DNA from: Xenoacremonium recifei
Taxonomy: Eukaryota; Ascomycota; Sordariomycetes; Hypocreales; Nectriaceae
DNA length: 64,000 nt
Direction: 5' to 3'
NCBI GenBank assembly: GCA_012184525.1
Contig: WOFQ01000015.1
Span: 310,001 to 374,000 of the forward strand
Position 1 is the stretch's first letter; each line of letters starts with the position of its first letter. The notes under the pieces are model-generated. The model saw only the letters and a program-made list of their open reading frames with translations, made no database searches and was not told the DNA's origin. The position numbers were made by a program, and so were the translations under genes. This document shows positions 1 through 11,573 of the stretch, in pieces.

Positions 1-192
1 GCGTCGTATTATATCGTGAAGCGAAAAAAGGCGGGATATACTTCACCGCCGCCGGCGCCGCCTAGTGAGAAGGATGGGGAGAGCGTGGCGATGGGGACGA
101 TGGTGAAGCAAGCACCTCCTCAAGAGCTGGATACACCGGCTCCTATACCAGAGATCGACTCGGAGATTCCTCGACAAGAGCTGCCAGGATGA
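1..192 (+). CDS. C-terminal tail of a probable membrane protein (5' truncated by window edge)
   Basis: Frame 1 is open from the first base to a TGA at 190-192 and gives about 63 residues. The piece starts with Tyr-Tyr-Ile-Val followed by a basic run (KRKK), then a proline-rich stretch and a low-complexity acidic, Pro-rich tail. A hydrophobic end, then a basic stop-transfer cluster, then a disordered tail is what the cytoplasmic end of a fungal single-pass membrane protein looks like, for example WSC or mucin-like surface proteins. That assignment is inference, because the diagnostic part lies outside the window. No downstream exon is apparent. Confidence 0.55.
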   Translation, partial: ASYYIVKRKKAGYTSPPPAPPSEKDGESVAMGTMVKQAPPQELDTPAPIPEIDSEIPRQELPG

Positions 193-3100
193 TTGGAAAG
201 AGGTTCTATAGGGTGGCTTGGAAACTCGGGCGAAGAACTTGGCAGGGGTGTTCGAAGCGTTTGATGATATCCATTTGTTTCTGGCATGATATGATCTTGG
301 GGGTCGATATGAAGCTGGCTAAATCAACAGAGAAATTTGGGCCAGCTGCAGTCTGGTGAGGTGTACGTAACGTGATTTCCGATATGCGGCTTGGCAATAT
401 GGTATACGCGTATAAACGGCAGCAAAGCCATGGGTGAAGGTGAAGGATATGAAGTGATGGGATGAAGAGTGTGATCTTGGACACTTCCAGGCTGAGATGA
501 CTCTAACAGGCAGAGAACATTATTAGTTGTCGACAGGAAGGTGCAAACAAAGTTCCGATATCAGGCAGTTGCCTCAATTACCCCGTGGGGTTGTTGGAGT
601 TGGTCTCCCCTCTTGCCGGGCTATCGTAGATCGCATCCATTTCACGTCATCTCTTTTCACGATACTCCATACAATTGGCGAAATTGTTTCCATGTCTCTA
701 GGCAATCTAGCTCAAGGCTTTGTCTTGGCCACGTCTCATCCTTGATGCTGACTTGTAACTTACGGGTATCAGTGCCGAGTTGATTGGCATAGGCATCGAT
801 CGGGCTTGAATCCCAGCGAGTCGGGCTGCGGTAAGTCGCCCGGACCGGGAAGGACGACCACTAACAGCGGCACGAATAGAGTTGTGGCTTGCTGAGGTGA
901 GCCGCCTTGCCACGAGCTGTCCCTCGATTGGTGACCAGAGGGTTCTTCGAGAGCCTCATCGAGCCAACCGTTGGCCCGCTGGCAAACGTTGGTCGGATGC
1001 ACCGGAAGACAATGCAACAGCAACTAAGACGCTATTCGGTCGGACCTCCAGCCCTTTCCGTGTTGTTCCTGGGTGGCTGGAACCTTCGGCAGGGTTAGTG
1101 GTCTTGGCCGTTGCACTGTGAAGACGGATGGCTGGGGCCAGGTGCTGGGTTCTATCTGTTCTGTGCCGCGTCGCATGAAGACTCGACCTGCAACGGCAAG
1201 GCAAGGCATACACACCGCTACATACTTTGACGCGGGCGGCGGCTGACATACAGAAAAGTAGCGGTTGCGGTCATGTGTGCTGACGAGACTAGAGCTCTAG
1301 CCCGGCGGCTCCCAATGAAAACGGCGGCTCAAGCAAGAGTGACGTATGGGAAGGCCTAGAGCAACGTCTAGTTTGGCCTGTCTCATTGTCTCATATGCAG
1401 TGCGCCAACGCATCGCCGATGATGCTGATGAAGCACACAAGGCACACAACCAGATCGGCCCCTGGACGGTGCCCGAAACGAGAAGAGGCGAGAAACCACG
1501 GGGTTACAAGAGCCCAATGGGCTGACCGTCTGAAATCCCGAGCGCGAGCGGTACTTGAAGAGGTATCGGCACTTACACAGCTAATGATTGCTAGCGGACT
1601 CTGAGTCGGCTCCGGAGGGTCGGCGTGCTAGAGGGGGCCGATCGTCGCTTAAGGCGTTGGGCCGTCGGTGGTCGGTGGTTCGTCCCGCGAGCAGCCGGGA
1701 GTCACTGGAGAGCGAGCAGCCAAGACTTTTCGGAAGAACCGGGAGGGCTTCTGTCTGTTTACTGGTCTCGGCGAGTGCTGCAGGTCCGTAACTCCGCCGT
1801 TGATGATGGATTTCTAATTCGGAACGCACGAGAAAGAGATGAACGCTCGACGAGGAGACTCGGGGACCTGGACTCCGCGGACGAGGAACGGACTCGCAGC
1901 TGTGTCCCTGGCGAGGCCTCCCCTTTTACGAGGCGGCGCTGGGTAATGCAAAGGGGATGGGAATGGCACCATGAGCAAGCACGACAACACCATGATCGTA
2001 TGCATGCAGCGTCAAGGCAGACGAGGCCGGCGGAGTTTTTTTTATTAGGGGAGATTTGGGGCAAGCAAGCAAGCTCAGATCTAGCTTGGCCCTGGACACC
2101 GACTGGAGACGGGATCCCTGCAGCGACAAACGGGATGCGTAATTCGTATGGGGATTTGAGGTTGCTCTGGATGCTCGGAAGAGGAACACGTAAGGTACAT
2201 ACGTACAAGCAGGGAACTTTGGTCCGAACGGGATCCGAAGTCTGAGACGCATGGAGGATCGGCTCCTTGTGCTGCGAGGGAGAGCTGCACTGACGAAGAA
2301 TATTGGTTTTGCAGTCAGGCGGTGATGCTTGTGAATGGTGAATTCCTCATCACAAGCAATGGCATCCATGTCTTCCACGTTGATGGCCAGCTAATAAACC
2401 TGATGCGGTGGGTCGGCAGCGCTGAAATTCGCCTGGGCTGGCGGCCAGACCCCACCTGAGCCCGGTGACTGATGACGGGCTCTAGCCGGAATCAGAGAGA
2501 GCCTGACCTAAGAGCACTATCAGATGGTGCAGGAGAGTACTCGACAAGTACTGGTCTGGTCTGGTCTGGGCTCGCACTCACACGACACCATGCCAAGGCG
2601 ACCTGGTTCCATAGCAGCATGCCATGCCACAGGCTATTTCCGGGGCGGGCTCGCATCAGCAGTACATATTTGCCTTGCCGTTGTGCATGCTGACAGGCAG
2701 ACTTGGACATGTTGCAACGGACATCCGTGTCTACCTGCATCGTGCAGCCGGAATTGTATTTACAAGTCCCTACGGACCTCCGTCCAGGTATCATGCTTGC
2801 CCGGAGGTGATGCCCGCAGATCGGCCCCCACATACTTACTTCTACTGCTCAGGCGGTCGCCCACTGGAGAGCGCTGTCATAAAGCGTGCTAGCAGGGTAT
2901 TTTAGCGGCCCGGAGCTATGGCCTGCTAGTGGAGTACTTCACGGTACGTCGTCGCCTTTCCGTGTAAGTTATCGCCGCGCATCATGGAAGCTGCGGCGGT
3001 TGACGAGGACTGGAAGGCACCTTCCCCCCCACCTCCCACCCGACCTCCCGGCATAGGGCATTGGGCTGTCGTTTATCATAACCTGAGCCTCTGCTCCCAC

Positions 3101-3373
3101 TCTTTCTTCTCTCCTCGACATTCGCCGCCCTCCTCCTCTGGTCTCTCAGCCTTGTGTGTTCCGTTTCCTTATTTGCTTTCCGGTCTGAAGCCAGCCCAGC
3201 CGTCGAGATACCCCTCCGCCGTCCTATCGCGAGATCCTATCGAGAGACCAGCCGACTCCTCTCCTCTCCTCTTACACCCGGTGTGACCGCTCCAGAACAG
3301 ATACCACCCAACCCAACCTCCGCCGCGGTCTCAGATCCGGAATCCAGACAACCAACCAACAGAACCTACCACG
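193..3373. other. Intergenic region, 3.2 kb, no supported gene
   Basis: Open frames here are short, overlap on both strands and have arginine/serine-rich compositions typical of translated noncoding GC-rich DNA. None joins to a recognisable protein through plausible introns. A (CTGGT)4 simple repeat lies at 2551-2570. The last 300 bases are pyrimidine-rich and probably form the promoter of the PAP2-like gene. Confidence 0.6.
3078..3373 (+). promoter_or_regulatory. Pyrimidine-rich promoter/5' leader of the PAP2-like gene
   Basis: From about 3085 the plus strand becomes dominated by C and T (runs such as CTCCCACTCTTTCTTCTCTC), followed by a C/A-rich leader reaching the ATG at 3374, whose context is ACCACG-ATG. 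CT-rich tracts just upstream of transcription starts are common in filamentous fungal promoters. No TATA box was seen. Confidence 0.4.
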
Positions 3374-4738
3374 ATGGGTGTCGGGTCGTTCCTCGAGCCG
3401 CTCGTCGTGGTGACGCTGCTGTTCGGCGGCTCGTTCTTCAACCGTAACCGCGACTACGACTTCTTCAAGGGCCGCTCGACATGGTCGCCCGAGAGCGTCC
3501 GCAAGCGCAGCGATGACTTGACGCCTAAACGAGAGTCCACTGAGAGCTTGATGAGCGGCTGGAGCTCGAGCTCGTCGCCGACTCTTGCGCCGTTCGAGCA
3601 GCAGCCGGCCTGGCGCCGTCGCAAGATGCAGTTCCTGGGCTGGAAGCGCATCGTCACTACGCCCAACACTATGGTCTTCAAGGACCGTTTTCTGAGTCGC
3701 GTGCTGCAGAAGTTTCCCTTCCTGGCCGAGGCTTGGTACTGGTTCTTGATCTACTTTGTATGGTAACCCTCGTTTCTACTCGGAACGGCAACACTGACAG
3801 CATATAGGTATACCAGGTTGGCCGCGCCATCACCGCACTCACTCTCGTCGAGGGGACAGTTAACGTCGCCCGCAAGCACGCCCTTCAGCTCATCCACCTC
3901 GAGCAACGCTTGCACGTCTTCTGGGAAGTGCCCGTCCAGTCATGGTTCCTCGCCCACCCGACCATCCTGCACTGGATCAACCGCATCTACTCCTTCATTC
4001 ACATCCCCGGCACCATCTTCTTCCTCGTCATGCTCTACTACTTCACTACCACCCGCAAGCGCCGTACCCTCGTTGGCCGTGCCCGTACCGACACGTCAGG
4101 CGCTAGCCCCGCGCTGTACGAGGCCCGACGAAGGACCATGGCTGTTTGCAACTTGATCGCCTTCTTCGTCTTTACGCTCTGGCCTTGCATGCCGCCGCGG
4201 TTGCTGAGTGATCCGGACTATGACGGCGAGGACGCGGCCGAGGCCAAGAGCTTCGGATTCGTTGACAGTGTGCACAGTGGGAGTGGTGAGAGCAGTGTGT
4301 GGACAACCAACAAGTTCTGCAACCAGTATGGTGAGTAACAATAACATCTGGCTGACCATCCCGGCTTACTAACACAATATAGCTGCGATGCCCTCACTTC
4401 ATTTTGGCTACTCTCTCCTCATTGGCCTCACCATTGCCACCATCCCTGTCACTGGCCTGCGCCCCGGGTCTTGGAAGCGCATTGCCATTGTCGTCGGCGG
4501 CCTCTCCTACCCGACACTCATCCTGACGGCTATTGTCGCCACCGCGAACCACTTCATCCTGGACGCCGTTGCTGGCGCGATGGTGTGCGGCATCGCCTGG
4601 CACTCCAACGATATCCTTCTCAACCTTCTTCCCCTCGAAGACTACTTCCTCACTCTCGTGCGCATTCACAAGCCCGTCAACTACACCGACCCTGAGTTCG
4701 CCGTCGAGCCTGAGTTTCTGCTCACCGAGGACGTCTAG
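3374..4738 (+). CDS. PAP2-superfamily (PAP2_3-type) integral membrane protein
   Basis: Three exons (3374-3757, 3808-4330, 4383-4738) with introns of 50 and 52 nt give 420 residues. The first intron rejoins the reading frame as IYFVYQVGRAITAL, and the second as NQYAAMPSLHFGYS. These are the conserved blocks of the fungal PAP2_3 family, which includes inositol-phosphorylceramide-synthase-like and phosphatidic-acid-phosphatase-like proteins. Two catalytic elements are visible: the His of the SLH block, and the His and Asp of the ANHFILDAVAG block. At least five hydrophobic segments and a Ser-rich hydrophilic stretch near residues 40-75 are present. It probably acts on a lipid phosphate or phosphoryl head group in an internal membrane. 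The substrate cannot be told from sequence, and it need not be the IPC synthase Aur1 itself. Confidence 0.88.
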
Positions 4739-5397
4739 TTGGGTTCTGTTTTAATACATCATGAGACTCACGTACGATTTTTGACTTTTTAATTATACCT
4801 CTGGAATCTCCCTGTGCCCCTGTCGAGCAAGGGTTGGTAGACGGTGGTCCGTGGTTAGTAAAGCGCCTTGATGGCCGGCAATGGGAAAACGAAAAGGGTG
4901 TGCAGCGCGCAAAGATTCCACCGGCTTGGGGCAAAGGCGGCGCATTCGTTTTACGAGGGGAATGCATGCATGCATCGGCAATAGACGCATCGGTCGTTTG
5001 GGAAAGGGGGTTGGGATAGCGTGGTCGGGCCCGTCTAGGATATAGGTGGCGGGTGCGGCGATATTAATTACCTAGGTTCATTGGGAATGAGTATCTTTCT
5101 CTTCGATGAGGTTTCTGATGCCACAATTTGGCAAGTGTGATATAACCCAGTGATATTGTTTGGTTGGTTTTATCCTACCTTGAGGGATTGCGCTAGGAAT
5201 TTCTCTGTTGCTTACCCCTATTTGTGAGCATACCAACTTGACAACTGACAATTATTTAGTGATTTGGGTATTGATTGGCACGCATCTGGTCAACAAACAT
5301 GCAAGTTTCTCCCATGCAGCTTTTCCGGGGAAAACAAGAGGACCACAAACGCTGCCTGATCCTTGATTACCTCAGTGTTGACTAAGGGATGATCTGG

Positions 5398-5484
5398 TCT
5401 ATATAAGTCGCCTCCTTCGCCCCCCTCTCCTTCTTCTCCTTTCCTTCCCATCACACACACAAAAAGACATATATATATATATAT
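5398..5484 (+). promoter_or_regulatory. Promoter-like segment without a recognisable gene
   Basis: A TCTATATAAG box at about 5398-5407 is followed by a strong CT-rich tract (5410-5450), a short CA repeat and an (AT)8 run at 5469-5484. TATA box plus CT tract is the arrangement of a strongly expressed fungal promoter. Downstream, the longest open frames lack an ATG or are short, so either the gene is decayed or the transcript is noncoding. Confidence 0.35.
5469..5484. repeat. (AT)8 microsatellite
   Basis: Eight perfect AT dinucleotides, immediately downstream of the CT-rich promoter-like tract. Confidence 0.85.
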
Positions 5485-6001
5485 TTCAAGTTGAGAGTCC
5501 ACAAGAAATATCGTCTTCGCCCTGTCATCAAGCAGACTTGGAATTGGCGAAGTTTTCTCTCAGGCTACTGGTGTCGGCCCTAGCTCAGTCACAGTCTTCA
5601 CATTGGGAGGACCAAGACTGTGGAGCCTGGGTGTCTCCCTCAAGAGAGTCCAACTGCTGCGGCGTGGACTTCACTCCGACACACTCGTGCAGTAAGCTAG
5701 TAGTGTTATACTCGATGCTGTTTCTCGTCGGAGGGTCCATGTGGTCAAGGTTCGACTTGTGACTGGAGATTCATTGGGCCAAGAGAGTGCAGTCAACAAC
5801 CAGTGGCCAACCCAAGCTTGGATTATTGAGGGAGGCAAAAGCTGATTGGAGAACTTTTGTTTAAGTCCACGCCGACCCACGAACTCAACCCTGCGTGCCT
5901 GAGAAATATCTTAAGCACTCCAAAGACAACTATTGCTAGGTTGGCACTTTGTCGAGTTTTGAGACGTCCTTCTCAGAGAATGTTGCCTGCGACCTTACGA
6001 C

Positions 6002-6452
6002 TCGCGGCCGCTCGTGCAGTTGGAGACTGAGGTCATGCCAGATGGTGCTTCCCATCCAAGTATACAGGTAATTGAGGGTTTGCCTGCCTCTGGATCGACT
6101 CGCCGAAGCCAACACAACCAGATACCGTGAGCAGAACGGTTCGACTTCTGGCCTATTCGGGACCTGGAGAAGTTCCTGTCCAGATTCCTGCAATGTATAT
6201 CCAAAACAGATATGGCGTACTTGGGGGAAAAGGGAAGCGCTCAGCTGCTCAAACTCTTCCCAAGATGGCACTTCCTGAAGATGGAACGCGAAACGACTCC
6301 TCGCCCAAGATAGTAGCGGATACTCGTGCAACCGTCAGACCCATACCTGTTTGATGGTGCTTGCCATCCGAGTATATAGGCTTCGATGGTGCTTCCCATC
6401 CGAGTATATAGGCGATTGAGGGCTCGCCTACCTCTGGATAGACTCGTCGGGC
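6002..6452. repeat. Dispersed short direct repeats (three partial copies)
   Basis: The core GATGGTGCTTCCCATCC followed by AGTATA(C/T)AGG occurs near 6050-6067, again near 6353-6381 (one mismatch, GCTTGCC) and again near 6384-6410. The first and third copies also share a right flank reading roughly ATTGAGGG..TGCC(T)ACCTCTGGAT.GACTCG. The first and second also share a CTCGTGCA element upstream at a similar distance. The unit is therefore about 90-110 bp, with one full copy and one copy whose core has been duplicated. Confidence 0.7.
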
Positions 6453-9400
6453 GCTTCGCTGCCGGCAACTAAGACAGTGGGCGCGCACATTACGTTTGGC
6501 CGATGAGGAGGCACAAGAGGAACTCTCCAAGGTTCACCTAATGGCGAACGAAGCAGTTCGGCCTCCTTGACTTCAAAACTGGGGAGATTTGTACTCTCTT
6601 TGAGATGGTACCTGCTTCGGTTTTCGACGTTGTTCATCGAGTGACACTGGTCGTGGTTTGTCTTTGGCTCTTGCTCCAGTAGCTATTTGATTCTATTACA
6701 CCTACTGTCACCTTATGGGAATGCTTCGGGACCTTATATATATAGTACCCATCTGCAACTGATTCGGGACGAGAACTTCTAGTCTGGCGCTAAAACGCTC
6801 GAGATGAATGTTTGGCTTGTTTGGGGCTTGGTCTGCAGGTGGATCACGAGAGAAAAGCAGAAGAGATATTTCCAATGAGTGGACTCGTGTCCTATTGGGC
6901 AGCATTCCCCAACTATGAATGGCCCTTGTGGTGTTTCTGGTGCACGTGTCACTCTGTTGCTAAACAGGTCGTGCACTATGCCAACATCTACGAGACGAAG
7001 TATATTGCGTTTTTTGATTGGGAGCATCTCCTACTCCTCGTGTTGTTTGAACAGGAAGATGATGGCGGCGGAGGTGCGTGCTACGCATCACTCATTTCTA
7101 AACGAGGTCAGATGCGACTGGCTCTGTTGCATGAGACACTTTATCGTGCATGGCGTTATTAGCTTTCATTGGCTGATCATGCTGCATCTCGACCGGGTTG
7201 AGGTCGTCGTGTGCCGACAAATATCATCGGTTGACTCTTCGTCAGAAATTGTGCATCTCGTCTCTGAGACCTGGATGGCAGTTGAGCTGGTACTGCGTCC
7301 TGTGGTGGCTCGCCAGACTCCTTTGGAACTTTATTTATATACATGATGTCGACCTATCAAACTTCGCTTATGACGATGGAGTCAAGCGTGATGCTGGGTC
7401 ACCAAAGCTGAGGTCGGCGATTTACCTGGGTTGAACTCGAGGACGGATCATAGTGATAGCGGAGAAGCACGACTCTGGTGCACTTCTTGCCCTGCTCCAG
7501 CACGCTTACCTTTGGAATTGGCAGTCATAAGCTCTGCAAGTCACTGTGGCCGGCTCTGGGGTGAGGTCGAGCTCCAGGTTCAGGGTATTTTACGATGCCG
7601 CATATAAATCGACAGTAGCCCATCATGGGCGTTGCCAGTTCTCCTGTCGCACTCTCTTCGGCCCTTTATATCCTTTTCATTAGCGAAGAGCCGTTATTGA
7701 CCGAGATGCTTTAAAGTACAAGCATTCGCTGTGCTTGACTACTCTGTATGAAGCGGGTTGACATGGGCCAGCTGGGCCATGGTAACTTCTTCGGTTACGA
7801 TCCTGAGGATAAGCAGCTCAGGACTCAATTTCTTGGTTCCTCGGCACGTATTCATCGCGGCACCACGGCAGTTCCCCCGGGCTGCCTCGACCAGCTCTCG
7901 CTGACAAATGGACAGACGGCGCGCACACTCATCATCACGTCGTACAGCGCGACTACGAAGCGCCTCATCATATCGCAGCGCAGCAGTCGCGTCGACGCTG
8001 AGCAGGCTAAGGCGGTAGCTGCTGCGGCTTGAAAGGGTCAGATGGTGAACTTGACAGAGTTTGAAGACGCCAAAACTCTTGCTGGGTGTTGTTCTTGTTC
8101 GACCGTTCTGAACCTCCTGGCCAGCGACTCGAAGGCCACGACCTCAAGGCCATCGAAGCATCACTGTCGATCCTACTTCCGTCCTTCGACATCTTTAATT
8201 AAGATGTCGCAAAACACTGTAACCGATAAGTTTCGCACCCAGCCTGAGTCTCTTCCAGAGGTATCGCCAATTATCCTATAGGTCTCATAATGACGGTAAC
8301 GCCGTGAACAATCAAGCGTGCCAAGGGCTTTGCAGCCCATGGCCGTAAGAACGGCAGTTCTTCTAAATGCCTCCGAGACCTTTAGTACTTATTCTCATTC
8401 TCTATATACGCGGCTTGTTAGTTACCGCCTACAGTTTGGGGACATGCTTTCACAGCAATTTGTGCGTGACGTGCATGAAGGAACCCTCAACTCCAACCGC
8501 ATGAGCCAATGTCAACAATCTCGGGACAGCGAACGAGCCCAGGGTTTAGGCGTCGGGGCCGGGGGCAGCAACGACGAGCGCCAGCCATCGAGGTTGTGCA
8601 GCTCTATTATATCATCTCCATTTTGCTTGCATATTCAGAAACGCTGTCCCTGCCCCAACAGCGCCAGCGGTGCGAGGCAGTAGTACGAGCGGGACGACTG
8701 GCAATCTATCCCTGGCATTCTGAAGCCCCAGGTCCAAAGCGATGGGGCTTGCCGTCCACCCTGACAGGCATGAGGCTGCGTGGACGGCCAAGCGTGCGAA
8801 GGGCATCATGAACGATGTCGCGAACCCTGTGAAAACTGGGTGGCATCTATCTGCGACCAACTTCAACTGTCAAGTATCAGGCAGATCTACTTGAGGGCTC
8901 TCAGAGTGAGTGAGGGAGGACAGAAATCATTGGGTCACGTCTCATACGTGGCATCTGCTAGAATGGAGTGCAGAGGGAACTCCTATCGTGGGCGCTCGGG
9001 CTTGGCTGCAGATGATGACCCTACACTCGGACGCAAACCCTCGTATGCGACAAATAGATGCGGGCTTAACTGATTAGATTGCCCCAGACTCTCTCAGCTT
9101 GTATTCTGTACTGATATATATGCATCGAGACCAAGTTTGTCTAAGGCAGACCTGAAAACTTGCGATCTTAATTTGCGAGTAGTTCGTCCTCGCGAGTACA
9201 ATTTACTGGCCCTCTGGAAGTCAGTACAGGGGCAATACATGCGGATTCCGCTGCCCCTTCTTTTCTTTCGTCCGGCTGCGCAACCCCTGCGACAAATTCT
9301 ATATTCTCAACGGTGGATTGACATATCACCCACTTGCCAGAAGGCACTATCACCTATGAGAAGTTCTTTGTCATGCCCGAGGACCTTGAGACAAGCTTGT

Positions 9401-11573
9401 TTCCCCATACTACAGGTTCGTCATGTCTTGTGTAAGAATCAACGAGATATTTGAAGGGGAACTACAAGACAACAGCGGAATGGCCTGACGGGTGTCCCCT
9501 GGTATTTGATCAGGGTGAGGAAACGAAATTAAAAGCACAAAACAGGCCCTGCAAATGCTGGGGTTCATTTCGAGACAACTATTCTTTTCTGGGGTCTCTT
9601 TATATAAGATCTTATGTCACGAAAAGACCCCACTCAGACCTAGTCGAATACTTTTCGTTTCTGGCTGGTGGCTTTTGGTATCCCATACAACTGCCCTGCG
9701 AGTCTAGCCCTTGATTATGTAAAGGCCAGCGTGGTTAGGGAGATCGTATATATCAATGTCGGTTGGGCCGCGCCAGGCTACCTTATTGCGTCTACTCTTC
9801 TCGCCTTGCGTGACCCGGAACTGGCTGGGCGCGATAAGCTTCCGATATAGGACAACTTTTTTGGCAGCAGTAAGGTGCGCATTCTGGGTCTGAAATATGC
9901 AGCAGCAGGCGACTTTGGGATCGGTTTCTTCTCTGTTGCTGTCCCCCGTTCTCTTGGTCCAAAGTCTTCAGCAGGGTTGAGCTCCAATGAATGACGATTG
10001 TCCTCTACCTATATTGATGGGCTTTTGTGATACCTCAGCAGCATCGAAATCATCTTCTTTGCTATTATCCCGAGGACGCAAAGTCAATTAAGAAAAAAAA
10101 AACGCATGAGCGAGGCTCTAGAAACGCCATCGCAGCTTTTGAAGCTTGGAGCTGAGATTGCGCCGAGGAAGCAGCCAACATTAGGCTATTGAAGCATATG
10201 AGGCACTGCGACAAGGGAATCATTCAAGCTACGCACAAGCTAGGAGCTGCCGAGCATTGAGCGGGACGCTCCCGCAATTCGCAAGATTTCTGACAATGGT
10301 CTTCTAACCGTGTGTTCAGAAGTTTTAGGGAGGGCAATACGACGAAGTCCTATATATACCGGATCTCGACAAACCTGAATACAGACTTCATACTAGAATC
10401 GCTCTCTTAAAAGAGCTTTGAGGAATGCACCCTTCACCAAGCTGGAATATATTAAGTGTCTGACAGTAGCTCTTTGCTGAGCTCCCAATATTCAAGATAA
10501 ACTCGCACCTGCCTCTATGAGTGCTCTTTGTCGGACCACTCTCAAGATCCCCGAGAATCGGCCCTCAGAAATGCTTTCGACAGTATATATATACCTTATC
10601 TCTTTCCGTCGACTTTCCGTCGGATTATATATAAACATCTATCCCGTAGATGTTCCTCTTGGTTGCAGAAATTGCCACTATGACAGTTTCGATGAAATAG
10701 CCATGATATAACTGGTCTGTCCTGCACACGCACGTATTCGAATAACACAAGCGTGGACCTAAGTATGGGATCTAAAAGAAACCATCCACTGGGCAGTCTT
10801 TGACCCCCGCCACCACGAGACCCGTCGCCTTTTCCTCTCAGAGACTTGCCCCGCCAAGAGTCCAGAGATCCGTCGCCTGATAAGTCGGACAAGAAGGTTG
10901 GTTCAGCTGGTCGTTGCGACAGAGCAACGCTCGAGTCAGGTCCTCTCGGAGAATATTTGCCATGGGACAGAGAGCTCATCAATTCTAAGCAAGCTCGCTC
11001 ACTCGCGCCGAAGGAGAACTGAACTTGGCTTCGCGGTTATATCTTTTCCGAGAGGATCACAAGCAAAATTTCTGGCGGATTATATTCGAACGATTGATGA
11101 TAAAAGTCCAAGTCAAGAAAGTCGCTCCATGTCGATCTCGTTAATATGGACCCTATTGAAGGCGCTTGGTGCCGCACGCATCTTTATCTTGAAGAGAATA
11201 CAGAGACAGAGCGAACACTGAAGCAGCCTGGACACCGTGAGATAGTCTCGGATTACTCCCAGACGATGATCTCCACCGTTTCTTCCGCGTAACTGCTGAG
11301 TTGCCTTACATGACGTTTTCTTTCGGTCTGAATCCTAGGTGGAAATCCTTTTTATTAGCTTCCAGTATGGCTTCGACTGGCGACTTGGAAAGTCGGATCT
11401 AGATGAGGTAAATGTGGTCCCGGGGATTTCTTCATGGCGTGCTTTTGTTGAGTGTGGACAAGAGCTCAGCAAACTCCGCCCTGCGCCGTGGTCAAAGGGA
11501 TGCATGGAATTCTCAAATATATATATTGGCAACGTTTTCTCGATTCTCTCGTAAGGGAAACGTGAGTACTCAA

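Noticed and set aside
1625..2245. 206-codon plus-strand ORF and its minus-strand counterparts
   Set aside because: Trp/Arg-rich, not protein-like, several overlapping frames on both strands.
7748..8032. 94-codon plus-strand ORF
   Set aside because: It has an ATG and fairly normal composition, but no recognisable motif, no promoter signal and lies in the decayed block; support is too weak to call a gene.
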